DNA of 64,000 nt, from assembly GCA_002868945.1 (NCBI GenBank), contig PKTX01000006.1, positions 46,963 through 110,962 of the forward strand, written 5' to 3'. A program made the translations under genes and the position numbers. The notes below the pieces were generated by a model. The model worked only from the letters and a program-made list of their open reading frames with translations. It was not told where the DNA came from and made no database searches. The stretch is from Desulfobulbaceae bacterium (GTDB taxonomy: Bacteria > Desulfobacterota > Desulfobulbia > Desulfobulbales > SURF-16). Below are positions 51,037 through 61,304 of this stretch, in pieces (the stretch's first letter is position 1; each line of letters starts with the position of its first letter).

Positions 51037-51135
51037 CCTTCTGAAGTGATCATGGAGGTTGGGCAGTAGGGCGGGGTGTCAGACCGCGCCATGCGCCAGA
51101 CGACAAAAATAAGGGCTGCAAGGGTGCCGGCCAGG

Positions 51136-51170
51136 ACAAGCAAAGGCGGCCAGAGGCCGCCTTTGCTTGT
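51136..51170. terminator. 16-bp stem-loop between the convergent protease and aconitase genes
   Basis: ACAAGCAAAGGCGGCC and its exact complement are separated by only AGA. There is no long T-run, but its position between convergent genes fits a bidirectional terminator. Confidence 0.65.
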
Positions 51171-51193
51171 GGAGTTATGGAACTGGCCGTCTC

Positions 51194-53467
51194 TTACGAC
51201 GCCGTGCGCATGAAATTGAGGGCCGAGCCCGCCTTGAACCAGTCGATCTGTTCACTGTTTAACGAGTGGTGCAGACTGATCTCCTCGCTACTGCCGTCTT
51301 TGTGATGCAGGATGGCGGTGATGGTGCTGCCCGGAGCCAGCCGACCGAGGCCGGTGATATCAATGACATCATCCTCCAGGATGCGTTCGTAATCGGCCTG
51401 GTCGGCAAAGGTCAGGGGCAGAATGCCCTGTTTTTTCAGATTGGTTTCATGGATACGGGCAAAGCTCCGGGTGATCACGACCCGGGCTCCCATGTGACGA
51501 GGGCTCATGGCGGCATGCTCCCGGGAAGAGCCTTCGCCGTAGTTGGTGTCACCCACCACCAGCCAGTTCTTGCCGGCCGCGGTATAGTCGCGGGCCACCT
51601 CATTGACCGGCTTGCTTTCGCCGCTGAGTTGGTTCTTGGTGGTGCCCACCTCCTCTGTGAAGGCGTTGACCGCGCCGGTGAGCATGTTGTCGGAGATGTT
51701 GTCGAGATGGCCGCGGAAGCGCAACCAGGGCCCGGCCGGCGAGATGTGGTCGGTGGTGCACTTGCCCTTGGCCTTGATGAGGAGCTGCAGGCCGGTGAAA
51801 TCCTTACCGTCCCAGGGGGCAAAAGGCGTGAGCAGGGCCAGGCGCTCAGAATTGGGGTCGACCAGGACCTCCAGGCCGGAGCGCTCGGCCGGCGGTGCCA
51901 GAAAGCCTTTTTCATCATGGATAAAGCCGGCGGCCGGCACTTCGGCGACCGGGCCGGGGCTTTCCAACAGAAAGGTGGAGCCGTCGGCAGCGGTAAGTTC
52001 CTCCTCATAGGGATTGCAATCCATTCTGGCCACGCAGGCATAGGCCATGGCTGTTTCCGGGCTGCCGATAAAGGCGCAGGTCTCCGGATTGCCGTCCGCC
52101 CTTTTCGGGAAGTTGCGGTTATAGGAGGTGACAATGGAGTTTTTGAAGCCGGTCTGGACATCCTCCCGCTGCCATTGGCCGATACAGGGCCCGCAGGCAT
52201 TGGTGAGAATGACGGCACCGATATCCTCCAGCTTTTGGAGGATGCCGTCCCGTTCAATGGTGGCCCGGACCTGCTCGGAGCCGGGGGAGATATAGAGCGG
52301 CACCTTGAGCTTGGCGCCCCTGTTGAGAAGCTGTTCGGCCATGGCGGCAATGCGGCCCATGTCCTCATAGGAGGAGTTGGTGCAGGAACCGATCAGGGCG
52401 GTGGTCATGTTGGTGGGCCAGCCGCCCTTGGCCATGTGCTGGGCCATCCTGGAGACCGGCGTGGCCAGATCGGGCGAGTGGGGGCCCACCAGGTGAGGTT
52501 CCAGTTCACTGAGGTTGATCTCGATGACCTGGTCGTAATACTCCTCGGCATTGGCTGCCACCTCCGGATCAGCGGTGAGCAGGTGGCTGTACTTTTCCGC
52601 CAGCTCTGCGGTTTCTGCCCGGCCGATGGCCTGCAGATAGGCGGCCATGCGCTGGTCATAGGGAAAGGTGGAGGTGGTGGCACCCAGCTCGGCACCCATG
52701 TTGCAGATGGTGGCCTTGCCGGTGCAGGAGATGGAGGCGGTACCCTCGCCGAAATATTCAATGACCCGGTTGGTACCACCTGAGCAGCTCAGGATGGCCA
52801 GCAGTTTGAGGATGACATCCTTGGGCGCGGTCCAGCCACTCAGGGCACCGGTGAGTTTGACGCCGATAATCTTGGGATGCAGGACCTCCCAGGGCAGACC
52901 CACCATGACATCCACGGCATCGGCGCCGCCGACGCCGCTGGCAAAACCGCCCAGACCGCCGGCATTGGGGGTGTGGGAGTCGGTGCCCAGCATCATCTGG
53001 CCGGGGAAGGCGTATTGTTCAAGCACCACCTGGTGGATGATGCCGGCCCCGGGCTGCCAGCAGCCGAAACCGTAGCGCTGCGAGGCTGAGGCCAGGAAGT
53101 CATAGACCTCCTTATTCTGGATGGTAGCGGTTTCAAGATCCTTTTTGGCGCCCTTGTGGGCCTGGATAAGATGATCGCAGTGAACGGTGACCGGCACGGC
53201 CGCCTCGTCCTTGTCGGCCAGCATGTATTGCAGGATGGCCATCTGGGCGGTGGCGTCCTGCAGGGCGATCCGGTCCGGTCTGGTCTTGATATAGGATGAT
53301 CCGGCCGTAAGTTCCGCGGTGGCCGGCTCGTCAAGGTGGCCGTAGAGCAGCTTTTCAGCATAGGTGAGCGGTCGGTTCAGGCGTTTACGGATAATGGCGA
53401 GGTTTTCCTCCATCTTTTTATAAACCCCTTCAACAAATGCCGGGGTGGAATCAACAGCTGAGCTCAT
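51194..53467 (-). CDS. acn: Aconitate hydratase, mitochondrial type
   Basis: 757 aa. It isomerises citrate and isocitrate using a [4Fe-4S] cluster. The start region (RKRLNRPLTYAEKLLYGHLD), the substrate region (TDSHTPNAGGLGG) and the cluster Cys (IGSCTNSS and ACGPCIGQW) match aconitase of the mitochondrial group, rather than E. coli AcnA or AcnB. AAGGAGA precedes the ATG. It is likely part of the TCA cycle that feeds electrons to the respiratory chain. Confidence 0.93.
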   Translation of the reverse strand: MSSAVDSTPAFVEGVYKKMEENLAIIRKRLNRPLTYAEKLLYGHLDEPATAELTAGSSYIKTRPDRIALQDATAQMAILQYMLADKDEAAVPVTVHCDHLIQAHKGAKKDLETATIQNKEVYDFLASASQRYGFGCWQPGAGIIHQVVLEQYAFPGQMMLGTDSHTPNAGGLGGFASGVGGADAVDVMVGLPWEVLHPKIIGVKLTGALSGWTAPKDVILKLLAILSCSGGTNRVIEYFGEGTASISCTGKATICNMGAELGATTSTFPYDQRMAAYLQAIGRAETAELAEKYSHLLTADPEVAANAEEYYDQVIEINLSELEPHLVGPHSPDLATPVSRMAQHMAKGGWPTNMTTALIGSCTNSSYEDMGRIAAMAEQLLNRGAKLKVPLYISPGSEQVRATIERDGILQKLEDIGAVILTNACGPCIGQWQREDVQTGFKNSIVTSYNRNFPKRADGNPETCAFIGSPETAMAYACVARMDCNPYEEELTAADGSTFLLESPGPVAEVPAAGFIHDEKGFLAPPAERSGLEVLVDPNSERLALLTPFAPWDGKDFTGLQLLIKAKGKCTTDHISPAGPWLRFRGHLDNISDNMLTGAVNAFTEEVGTTKNQLSGESKPVNEVARDYTAAGKNWLVVGDTNYGEGSSREHAAMSPRHMGARVVITRSFARIHETNLKKQGILPLTFADQADYERILEDDVIDITGLGRLAPGSTITAILHHKDGSSEEISLHHSLNSEQIDWFKAGSALNFMRTAS

Positions 53468-53683
53468 CTGATCTATTCTCCTTCATCTTGAAAAAGGGCA
53501 TTGCAGCCCCTTGGTTATGGTCTTAATTGCTGACGGCAAACGGTTTAATATTTCTGCATATGGCTGTAAAGCGCAGAATGCATTCGGCCCGCTGCAGAGG
53601 GCTGCAACCTGGGCCTCGTCTGTCGGGTGAATCGGTGCGGAGCGTTATCTTCCTCAAAAAAATCGAGCATGGACAGGCCCGGC

Positions 53684-55030
53684 TCAGCGGATTTTTTCAT
53701 AAAATTCCTTGAGGTCCTGTTGCAGGAATTTCTTGATTTTCTGCAGGTTGCGGCTGTGGGCGGCAAAGACCTGGCCAAGGCCGGCGCTGCGCAGGAGAGC
53801 CACCACATGGGGCTCCACCTTGTTCCAGAGATGGCGGCGGTAGTCGGTTTCCAGGGTGACGAGGCTTTTGGGTGCTGCCAACCGTTGTTTCAGGAGGCGC
53901 GGAAAGGTGATTCTGGTGAGCCAGATCCAGCAGCCCATGACCACCAGGGTGACGCCGGCCAGGGGAAAGGAGAGATGGGCCAGGCCCACCTCGCCCTGGA
54001 GCAGCGCCTCAAGCAGGCTTTGCTCGGGGAAGCCGAAGAGCAGCTTGCTGAGCAGGCCACTGAAGAAAAAGGCGAGAATCGCGGTTACCAGGGTCACCTT
54101 GCCGATATCAAGGATCTTGGTGCGCACCTGCTTGCTGAAGTTGACCATGGCCTCGCAGGTGAGCTGCAGCTCGTTGACCTGGCGGTCAATGTCTTGCAGG
54201 ATATGGAAGACCCTGAATTTAGGAGCGGTGAGAATCTTGTTCTTGAGCTGATCGCGCTCCTGGCTCCAGGGGGTGATATCAAGGCCGGGCCGGGGAGAAT
54301 CAGGGGCGCAGGTCAGAAAGATCTGGGGGATATCCTTGCGGCCCGTCATCTGCGACAGGTTCCAGCACAGGGCACCGTAAGAGCGTACCAGGTCGCTGGT
54401 GGAGTCGCATTCATCGATTCTGCTCATCACAAAGACCAAGCGGTCCTCGCCGGCGCTGGCCGGCAGGGTGTCGCGGATGGCGGTGTAGGTCTCCTTGATG
54501 GTGCCGGCCTTGAGCGGATCGAACATCAAGACCACCAGGTCGGCAAGTTTGGCCAGGCGGGAGATCACGGCCATGTAATCATAACCGCGGTCCTTTTCCG
54601 TTACCGAATCAAGCATGCCGGGACTGTCGATAATGGCCATGTCGCCGAGCAACGGTGTGGCAACCTTTTTCAGGTGCAGGTGGGAAATGAGCTGCTCGCA
54701 CTGATCCTTCAGGCCGGTAAAGGGCAGGTTATCGTCGTTGACCAGGGAGGAGCCGGGGATTTCCGTGCCCGCCTGTTCCGGGCCGTCGTGGGTGATGATG
54801 GTAAAGGAGTCATCCGTGGGGGCCTGGCCGGTGCGCTGGATCTCCTCACCGGTGAGCTCGTTGATCAGGGTGGACTTGCCGGAGGAGTAATTGCCGATCA
54901 ACAGAACCAGGGGTTTCCATTTGAGCAATGATTCCAGGTCGCTGAAATCGCGGTTATACTTGTCAAACAGGGGGAGCAGGGTATGGTGGATCCTGTTTTT
55001 CAGGAGGTTTTGCAGTTCTTTTTCATCCAT
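53684..55030 (-). CDS. Dynamin-like GTPase
   Basis: 448 aa. P-loop GNYSSGKS, switch region PTDDSFTI, DxxG as DSPG and a nucleotide-specificity region (VMSRIDECD) indicate a dynamin-superfamily GTPase. The C-terminal part has two close hydrophobic segments (ILAFFFSGLLSKLLFG and LAGVTLVVMGCWIWL) for membrane association. Bacterial relatives remodel or repair membranes. It is transcribed in the same direction as aconitase, 216 bases apart. Confidence 0.85.
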   Translation of the reverse strand: MDEKELQNLLKNRIHHTLLPLFDKYNRDFSDLESLLKWKPLVLLIGNYSSGKSTLINELTGEEIQRTGQAPTDDSFTIITHDGPEQAGTEIPGSSLVNDDNLPFTGLKDQCEQLISHLHLKKVATPLLGDMAIIDSPGMLDSVTEKDRGYDYMAVISRLAKLADLVVLMFDPLKAGTIKETYTAIRDTLPASAGEDRLVFVMSRIDECDSTSDLVRSYGALCWNLSQMTGRKDIPQIFLTCAPDSPRPGLDITPWSQERDQLKNKILTAPKFRVFHILQDIDRQVNELQLTCEAMVNFSKQVRTKILDIGKVTLVTAILAFFFSGLLSKLLFGFPEQSLLEALLQGEVGLAHLSFPLAGVTLVVMGCWIWLTRITFPRLLKQRLAAPKSLVTLETDYRRHLWNKVEPHVVALLRSAGLGQVFAAHSRNLQKIKKFLQQDLKEFYEKIR

Positions 55031-55594
55031 TGCTGGGCCTTTTTCTGTGCAGACGCGAGGGGCGGGGCCGGTAGCACCCCGGAGCCCGAAAGAGGAACAT
55101 ATAAAGCATACTTGTAACTATCCGGTAAAGGACAAAAAAGTTGGAAAATCCCGGACTGTACTTGTTCAGATGTGCCTCAGATTTGGACAAGCAGGCCGAC
55201 GAGCTGAAGCCTATCTCCGTGAGGAGGCCTGATCGTTCAAAGATGGGGTGCAACTGGACAGTTACGCATACTTTTTACCTTGAACATCCCTGTAAAACAA
55301 GAAATTTGATAGTCATTGCCACGGCGATTACCGGCATGCGGCGCAGATCTTGCCGCCAAAAGAGGGAGAGAAGAGCAGGGTATAAAGAAAAAGACGCAGC
55401 GGCAGAGAGACGCCTGGCCTGAAGAGGGGCTGTTCTTGCGGGCACATGGCCGGATGATGCTTGGCTGGCGCCGGGGAGGTGGTGTCTGGTTGGAAGTTTA
55501 CGTGCGGGGAGGGGCGTTGCGGCCGGCAGGGGTAATGGCGACGATGGTCTGCGCCAGGGATGGAAATTTATGGGGTGGTTGGCGCCAGCTCCAG
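55031..55594. other. Intergenic stretch, no gene supported
   Basis: About 560 bases. The ORFs here overlap without ribosome sites or recognisable products. No RNA gene or terminator was identified. Confidence 0.35.
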
Positions 55595-55924
55595 CTACAT
55601 TTCGGTGACAAGGCCGTCCAGGGCGTCAAAGATCCGCATCTCGTGGCGGCTTGGTTCGCACTCCGGGGTAAAGGAGTTGCGGCGCAGGGTGGCCTGGCAC
55701 ATGCGGCGGCAGGCACAGGTGTCGGTCTCGCCGAAATCTATCTTGTTGATGTAGGATTTGCCGCTCATCAACATGGCCAGGCTGACGGCGCCGGCATCCC
55801 AGGCTTCACCTTCAGCCAGGCGCAGGGCGTAGCCCTGTTCTTCTTCCAGGTCGGCAACAACAAAGGCCTGTTGGCGGGCCGCCATAAGCTGGCGCTTGAT
55901 TTTCTTGGTAGCTTTCTCCGGCAT
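55595..55924 (-). CDS. Small hypothetical protein
   Basis: 109 aa, not recognised. It begins with a basic helix (MPEKATKKIKRQLMAARQ) and has a Cys-rich patch (TDTCACRRMCQATL) and a later Cys (PECEPSRHEM). The ATG has GGGGGA upstream. The four Cys may bind a metal. It stands alone between two intergenic stretches. Confidence 0.55.
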   Translation of the reverse strand: MPEKATKKIKRQLMAARQQAFVVADLEEEQGYALRLAEGEAWDAGAVSLAMLMSGKSYINKIDFGETDTCACRRMCQATLRRNSFTPECEPSRHEMRIFDALDGLVTEM

Positions 55925-56289
55925 AACTTCCCCCTGATAACGTGTAAAGCCTGCTGGCGCTTGTCTGTGCTTTTATGGAAACGATCTCATTCCGGCCAGA
56001 TATAAACCATCTTAGCGAAGGGGCGCGCCGGGAAAAATGGGCAAAGTGTTTATTCTTGTTTAGGCCATTGTTTAGCCTGTTTAGGAGGGCGAGGGACGGC
56101 GGATAATTATTTCATTGCCGCTTTTTTTCTGGTACAACTGCATTCATCTTTTCATCTTATGAAATATCGGGATGTTCCAGGTTTTCATGCCCGCTGTCAT
56201 CATCATGCGGCCGCCTGTTGTCGGGCCACGACCTAACTAAATTCGGCGGCCCCAGGGCCGGCCCCCTTCTCTGGAAAGATCTGAAAAAA
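55925..56289. other. Intergenic stretch before lgt
   Basis: About 365 bases between divergent genes; it should hold their promoters. No clear sigma-54 or sigma-70 match was found. Confidence 0.4.
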
Positions 56290-57087
56290 ATGTTGTCCTA
56301 TCCGGAAATAGATCCTGTCCTGCTGCGCATCGGCCCTCTGGCCCTGCACTGGTACGGCTTGATGTACGTCCTGGGATTTTGCGCCACCTTTTTTCTGGTC
56401 CGTCGCCAGATTCGCCTGCACAACATCAAGGAGTTGGCCCCTGTTTTTGAGAATCTGAACATGGTGCTGCTCATCAGCCTGGTGGTGGGCGGTCGCATCG
56501 GCTACGTGCTCTTTTATAATTTTTCCTACTACCTGCGCCATCCTCTGGAAATCGTCAATACCCTGGCTGGCGGCATGAGCTTTCATGGCGCCTTGCTTGG
56601 TGTGTTGATCGGCGGTCTCTGGTACTGCCGTCGTCATCATCTTGATTTTTTGAAAATGGCTGATATCTATGTGGCCACTATTCCAGTTGGTCTCGGTCTG
56701 GGGCGGATCGGCAATTTTATTAACGGCGAGCTGTACGGTCGTGTCACGGATGTGCCCTGGGCCATGGTCTTCCCGGCTGGCGGCCCCTTGCCCCGCCATC
56801 CTTCCCAGCTCTACGAGGCCGCCCTTGAGGGTCTGCTGCTCTTTGTGTTGCTGGTCTGGATGGCCCGTCTCAAGAGAAAAAAAGGCTGGGGCCATGGTTC
56901 CGTTCTGGCCCTGTTTCTGGTTTACTATGGCATCCTGCGCTCTTTTGCGGAACTTTTTCGGGCCCCGGATAGCCATATAGGACTCATGGCCGGTTTTTTG
57001 AGCCGCGGCCAATTGTTGAGCAGTGTGATGATCGGCGGCGGCGCCTTGCTCTTTTGGTTCAGCCTGCAGCGGCGCCAGGCGGCATGA
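56290..57087 (+). CDS. lgt: Prolipoprotein diacylglyceryl transferase Lgt
   Basis: 265 aa. Lgt moves diacylglycerol from phosphatidylglycerol to the lipobox Cys of prolipoproteins. Family signatures are present: ALHWYGLMYVLGF, the HGALLG motif and GRIGNFINGELYGR, with about seven membrane helices. The track's longer start is out of the family pattern; ATG 56290 gives the usual MLSYPEIDPVLLRIGP start. It serves the many lipoproteins in this window. The M16 peptidase gene follows after 54 bases. Confidence 0.95.
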   Translation: MLSYPEIDPVLLRIGPLALHWYGLMYVLGFCATFFLVRRQIRLHNIKELAPVFENLNMVLLISLVVGGRIGYVLFYNFSYYLRHPLEIVNTLAGGMSFHGALLGVLIGGLWYCRRHHLDFLKMADIYVATIPVGLGLGRIGNFINGELYGRVTDVPWAMVFPAGGPLPRHPSQLYEAALEGLLLFVLLVWMARLKRKKGWGHGSVLALFLVYYGILRSFAELFRAPDSHIGLMAGFLSRGQLLSSVMIGGGALLFWFSLQRRQAA

Positions 57088-57141
57088 ACCGGCAGAAGAG
57101 ACCGGCCCTTTGACCACCAAACAGGTTGCAATGGACACGCT

Positions 57142-59802
57142 ATGAAAAATATTTTTGTTACTACCCTCTTCCTTGCAGTGATACTTATGACGACACATAC
57201 CCTGTACGCCACGGAACTGGCTCCCCATCTCCACAAGGATACCCTGGATAACGGTCTCACCGTTATGGTCAAGGAGATGCCGGGCAGTAAGGTCGCCACC
57301 GTGCAGATCTGGGTGAAGGCCGGCTCCATCTATGAAGAGGAGTCGGAGGCAGGCATCACCCACCTCATTGAACATATGATCTTCAAGGGCACCCCCAGCC
57401 GTGGTCCGGGCCAGCTGGCCGAGGAGATCGAGGGTTTGGGCGGCAGGATAAACGCCTATACCTCCTTTGAGCATACCGTTTACCATGCCACCCTGTCGGC
57501 CCGGCACTGGCAACAGGCCCTGGAGGTGCTGGCCGATTCGGTCCGGAACTCCCTCTTCGATGCCACAGAGCTGGAACGGGAGAAGAAGGTGGTGCTGGAA
57601 GAGATCGGTATGCGTAATGACCGACCCGGCACCATGCTTTTTCAGTCATTGATGGAAAACGCCTACACGGTTCATCCCTATCGCCTGCCCATTATCGGCA
57701 CGGTGGAGAGTGTCAGCGGCTTCAGCCGTGACGATATCCTGGCCTACATGGCCAAGCATTATAAGCCGGAAAACATGATGGTCCTGGTGGTGGGGGATGT
57801 CCGCTACGCCGAGGTGCGCAGCACGGTGAAAAATGTTCTGGGCGACATGGCCCGGGGCGACTATGTGCAGCCGCCATTGCCGGTGGAGCCGGAAAAGAAG
57901 GAGCCCGCCTTTTTTGCCCTGAGGCAGGATGTCGGTCAGAGCCATCTTGCCCTGGCCTTTCCGGGTACTGCTTTTGTTGATGCGGATACCGCCGTGCTCG
58001 ATGTGATCGCCTCCATCCTGGGCGAGGGTGAGACGTCGCGTCTCTATCATGAGTTGCGTGACAAGAAGCAGCTTGTTTATCGGGCCAACAGCGCCGCCTT
58101 TACCGCCAAATATCCGGGCCTGCTGCAGGTTACGGCAGTACTTGACGCCGCCAATATGGAGGCGGCCATGGAAGCGGCCCTGGCCGAGGTCTTTCTCCTC
58201 AAGTATCTGCCGGTCAGCGATGAGGAGCTGACCCGCGTCAAACGCAACCTGGAGGGGGACTTTGTCTTCAACCTGGAAACCGCCGAGGGCCAGGCCCGCA
58301 CCCTGGGTTCCTTTGAGTTCCTGACCGGCGACCCCACCAACACCCTCTACCTTGACCAGATCCGGTCGGTGACCAAGGAGGATATCCTGGCCGTGGCCAA
58401 CAAGTACTTCCGGCCCGAGGTGGTCACCGGCGGTTTTCTGGGGCCGCGCCAGGCCGGGCTCGATATTGATCAGGAGAGGTTTGCGCAGATTATCGAACGG
58501 GCGGAAGAGCGGGCCCGCCAGGGGGTGCCGGCATCCTATCTGCCCGACGCCTATCTCACCAATGTCCACCGTTTTACCCTGGCCAACGGTATGACCCTGG
58601 TGGTACGCGAGGATGCCGATGTGGAGACTGTTGCCATCCGGGCCATCTTTCCCGGTGGCCTGCGTTCTGAAACAGAGATGACCAACGGCGCCTTTGCCTT
58701 TATTGCCGATCTGCTGCCCAAAACCACCGAAGAGCTGTCGGCCCGGCAGCTGGCGGTCAAGGTTGCGGATATGGCCGGCAGCCTGTCAGGCTTTAACGGC
58801 AAGAACACCTTTGGTCTGAAGGGCGATTTCCTGGCCCGTTATTTTGAGCCGGCCCTGGCTCTGGTGCGTGATGTCCTTGTCACGCCGGGCTTTGACAAGG
58901 GCGAGGCGGAAAAGATCAGGCCGGAACTCCTGGCCCAGCTCAAGCATCAGGAAGACTCGCTGCCGGCCCTGGCCTTTCGTGAGTTTAACCGCATTCTCTT
59001 TCAGGGCCATCCTTACGGCCTCAACACTCTGGGCGCCGAGGGCTCCCTTGCCCGCCTCAAGGTGGATGACCTGCAGGCCATCTATCGGCAGCATGCCGTG
59101 CCGGACAAGATGGTGCTCACTGTTGCCGGGGCGGTGAAGGCCAAAGAGGTCAGGGAGCGTGTCGAGGAGCTTTTCGGCACCTGGCAGGGCCCGACCGACA
59201 GCCAGGCCCTGGCCGAAGAGAGCCTTTTGCCGCCCGACCCGCCGATTGAGCCCGAGATGTACTCCATCTCCCGCGACAAAGAGCAGGTCCATATCATTAT
59301 CGGTTTCCTGGGGACAACGCTGCATGATGATGATCGCTTTGCCCTGGAGATTCTCGATAATATCCTGAGCGGCCAGAGCGGTCGGCTTTTCACCGAGCTG
59401 CGCGACAAGAAGAGCCTGGCCTACAGTCTCTCCGCCTTTTCCCTGGTGGGACTCGATACCGGTTCCTTTGGCATCTATATCGGCACCAGTCCTGATAAGC
59501 GCGAGGAGGTGATCTCCTCGTTGTGGAAGGAGCTCTATCAGGTCATGGAGCAGGAGGTGACCGACAAGGAGCTGCAACGGGCCAAGAATGTCCTGATCTC
59601 AAACTATGAATTGCGCCTGCAGACCCATAGTCAGCAGGCCATGGAGATGGCCCTCAACGAGGTCTACAACCTGGGCCAGGACCATGGCAGCCGCTACATC
59701 AAGGAGATCAACAAGGTTGACAAGGCGCGCATCCAGGAGGTGGCCCGCAAGTATATCCAGCCGGAGCATTATGTTATGGTGACGGTCGGCGCTGAAAAGT
59801 AA
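57142..59802 (+). CDS. M16 family zinc peptidase, two-domain, exported
   Basis: 886 aa. A signal peptide (LFLAVILMTTHTLYA) is followed by an active M16 domain with inverted zinc motif HLIEH and a downstream Glu (KKVVLEEIGM), then an M16 C-terminal domain. A second, catalytically empty M16 unit starts near residue 470 (VHRFTLANGMTLVVRED). This is the usual pitrilysin-type clam shell for degrading peptides in the periplasm. It follows lgt and may share its transcript. Confidence 0.9.
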   Translation: MKNIFVTTLFLAVILMTTHTLYATELAPHLHKDTLDNGLTVMVKEMPGSKVATVQIWVKAGSIYEEESEAGITHLIEHMIFKGTPSRGPGQLAEEIEGLGGRINAYTSFEHTVYHATLSARHWQQALEVLADSVRNSLFDATELEREKKVVLEEIGMRNDRPGTMLFQSLMENAYTVHPYRLPIIGTVESVSGFSRDDILAYMAKHYKPENMMVLVVGDVRYAEVRSTVKNVLGDMARGDYVQPPLPVEPEKKEPAFFALRQDVGQSHLALAFPGTAFVDADTAVLDVIASILGEGETSRLYHELRDKKQLVYRANSAAFTAKYPGLLQVTAVLDAANMEAAMEAALAEVFLLKYLPVSDEELTRVKRNLEGDFVFNLETAEGQARTLGSFEFLTGDPTNTLYLDQIRSVTKEDILAVANKYFRPEVVTGGFLGPRQAGLDIDQERFAQIIERAEERARQGVPASYLPDAYLTNVHRFTLANGMTLVVREDADVETVAIRAIFPGGLRSETEMTNGAFAFIADLLPKTTEELSARQLAVKVADMAGSLSGFNGKNTFGLKGDFLARYFEPALALVRDVLVTPGFDKGEAEKIRPELLAQLKHQEDSLPALAFREFNRILFQGHPYGLNTLGAEGSLARLKVDDLQAIYRQHAVPDKMVLTVAGAVKAKEVRERVEELFGTWQGPTDSQALAEESLLPPDPPIEPEMYSISRDKEQVHIIIGFLGTTLHDDDRFALEILDNILSGQSGRLFTELRDKKSLAYSLSAFSLVGLDTGSFGIYIGTSPDKREEVISSLWKELYQVMEQEVTDKELQRAKNVLISNYELRLQTHSQQAMEMALNEVYNLGQDHGSRYIKEINKVDKARIQEVARKYIQPEHYVMVTVGAEK

Positions 59803-59871
59803 CCCAAAAAAACTACTGCGCTTGGAAATCCTGCGTTAAAAATCCACGCAAAATGCTCACTTACGTCTTAA

Positions 59872-60088
59872 GGGTGTCTTGAATAATTAGATATTTCGGA
59901 GTCTCGCTCCGCTCGCTTACCTGTTCGAGTTCAAGAAGCATAGAAAATAAAAAGCGCGCCCTGAAAGAGGTAAGGGAGCCTGCGACACTCCGGGTGCCCT
60001 TGGGGTGCAGCATGTTAATGATATGTGGGCATTTTTATTTTCGTAGCGACGATGAAATCGGGCAAAATGGCAATGATTCAAGATACCC
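59872..60088. mobile_element. MITE-like element, family A (217 bp, with internal module)
   Basis: GGGTGTCTTGAATAATTAG at the left and AATGATTCAAGATACCC at the right. Inside are the GTAGCGACGATGAAATCGGG module and a segment (CCTTGGGGTGCAGCATG) that is also found, in reverse, in the family B-type elements. It is the largest family A copy. Confidence 0.75.
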
Positions 60089-60111
60089 TTAAGGACTTGC
60101 AAGGCGGTTTC

Positions 60112-60148
60112 TCCCTCTCCCCCAGGTAAGAGGGTTTGGGTGAGGGGG
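60112..60148. repeat. CCCTCTCC / GGGTGAGGG palindromic repeat unit
   Basis: TCCCTCTCCCCCAGG followed by GTTTGGGTGAGGG resembles a palindromic unit scattered in many proteobacterial genomes. Only one copy is seen here. Confidence 0.35.
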
Positions 60149-60254
60149 CCGAAGGCCGGAGAAAGACAAATACGCAAGACGCCAACGTCTCACACAATGG
60201 TCTCACCGGACAACAGAGACTTGCGATAATATTTTTTAATGGGAATAAAACGAG

Positions 60255-60917
60255 ATGAACATGCTTGAGAAGATGATTGCGCCGTCCATTCTATCGGCCG
60301 ATTTTGCCCGATTGGGTGATGAGATAACCGATGTGGTGGCGGCAGGCGCCGATGTCATCCATGTGGATGTCATGGACGGCCACTTTGTCCCCAATATCAC
60401 TATCGGACCCCTGGTGGTGGATGCGGTGCGCAAGGTGACGGACAAACCCCTGGACGTACACCTGATGATCAGCGAGCCGGACAACTATATCGAGGCCTTT
60501 GCCCGAGCCGGTGCCGACTGGATCACCGTCCATGTCGAGACCTGCCCCCACCTGCATCGCACCATCCACATGATCAAGGATCTGGGCAAGAAGGCGGGCG
60601 CCGTGCTCAATCCGGCCACGCCGCTCACCAGCCTCGACTATATCCTGGAGGACCTGGACCTGGTCATGCTGATGAGCGTCAACCCCGGCTTTGGCGGCCA
60701 GTCCTTTATCCCCTCCACCCTGGACAAGGCCCGTACCTTGAAGGGGATGATCGACGCCAAGGGTCTGTCAGTGGGCATCGAGATCGACGGCGGCGTCAGT
60801 CCGGCCACCATCGAGGAGATATCCCGGGCCGGCGTCAATATCTTTGTGGCCGGCTCAGCCGTTTTTGGCGCCGCCGACTACCAGGAGGCTGTCACCACCC
60901 TGAAGTCCAGGTGGTAG
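60255..60917 (+). CDS. rpe: Ribulose-phosphate 3-epimerase
   Basis: 220 aa. It interconverts ribulose 5-phosphate and xylulose 5-phosphate. Conserved features are [14 protein letters not shown], the metal-binding [26 protein letters not shown] and the C-terminal IDGGV with VAGSAVFG. The TIM-barrel length is normal. A strong terminator follows. Confidence 0.96.
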   Translation: MNMLEKMIAPSILSADFARLGDEITDVVAAGADVIHVDVMDGHFVPNITIGPLVVDAVRKVTDKPLDVHLMISEPDNYIEAFARAGADWITVHVETCPHLHRTIHMIKDLGKKAGAVLNPATPLTSLDYILEDLDLVMLMSVNPGFGGQSFIPSTLDKARTLKGMIDAKGLSVGIEIDGGVSPATIEEISRAGVNIFVAGSAVFGAADYQEAVTTLKSRW

Positions 60918-60945
60918 ATCCGACCCTGCTTCCCCCCCCCGAGAC

Positions 60946-60988
60946 AAAAAAAGGGTTTGCGGCTTTTTAGGCGGCAAACCCTTTTTTT
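60946..60988. terminator. Rho-independent terminator after rpe
   Basis: AAAAAAAGGGTTTGC pairs with GCAAACCCTTTTTTT around a 13-base loop with a further GC pair. A and T runs on both sides make it potentially bidirectional. A C9 tract lies just upstream. Confidence 0.88.
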
Positions 60989-61010
60989 GTGTGCGAGGCA
61001 GCGGCGTTCT

Positions 61011-61040
61011 GAGAGAGGAGAGAGGAGAGAGGAGAGGAGT
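61011..61040 (+). repeat. Short GAGAGGA tandem repeat
   Basis: About four imperfect copies of GAGAGGA in a purine-rich tract. The surrounding 300 bases before mrr contain no gene. Such tracts can vary in length by slippage. Confidence 0.6.
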
Positions 61041-61304
61041 AAGAGGGCAGGTAATCGGCTGATTGCCCCGCCTGAGCTGCCACCCATCCAACATCGTGCG
61101 ACACCAAGATGGTGCTGCGCAAAACCATACCCTTAGCGGACCATAAAACAGCTGCTGAAGTTGAGGTGGAATTTGGCAAGGGTATCGGTTACCCTTACAG
61201 GCTGTTATGAAATGCCACAGCCCCAGCGGCTGCGCGAAGCAGCATGCCGTGCAGTAGCGCGGCGGACCATTCCGGCTTGTGAAATGAAAGAAGAGGAGTA
61301 CCCC

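Noticed and set aside
55141-55422. ORF MENPGLYLFRCASDL
   Set aside because: No ribosome site or recognised family, and basic low-complexity C-terminus; probably chance.
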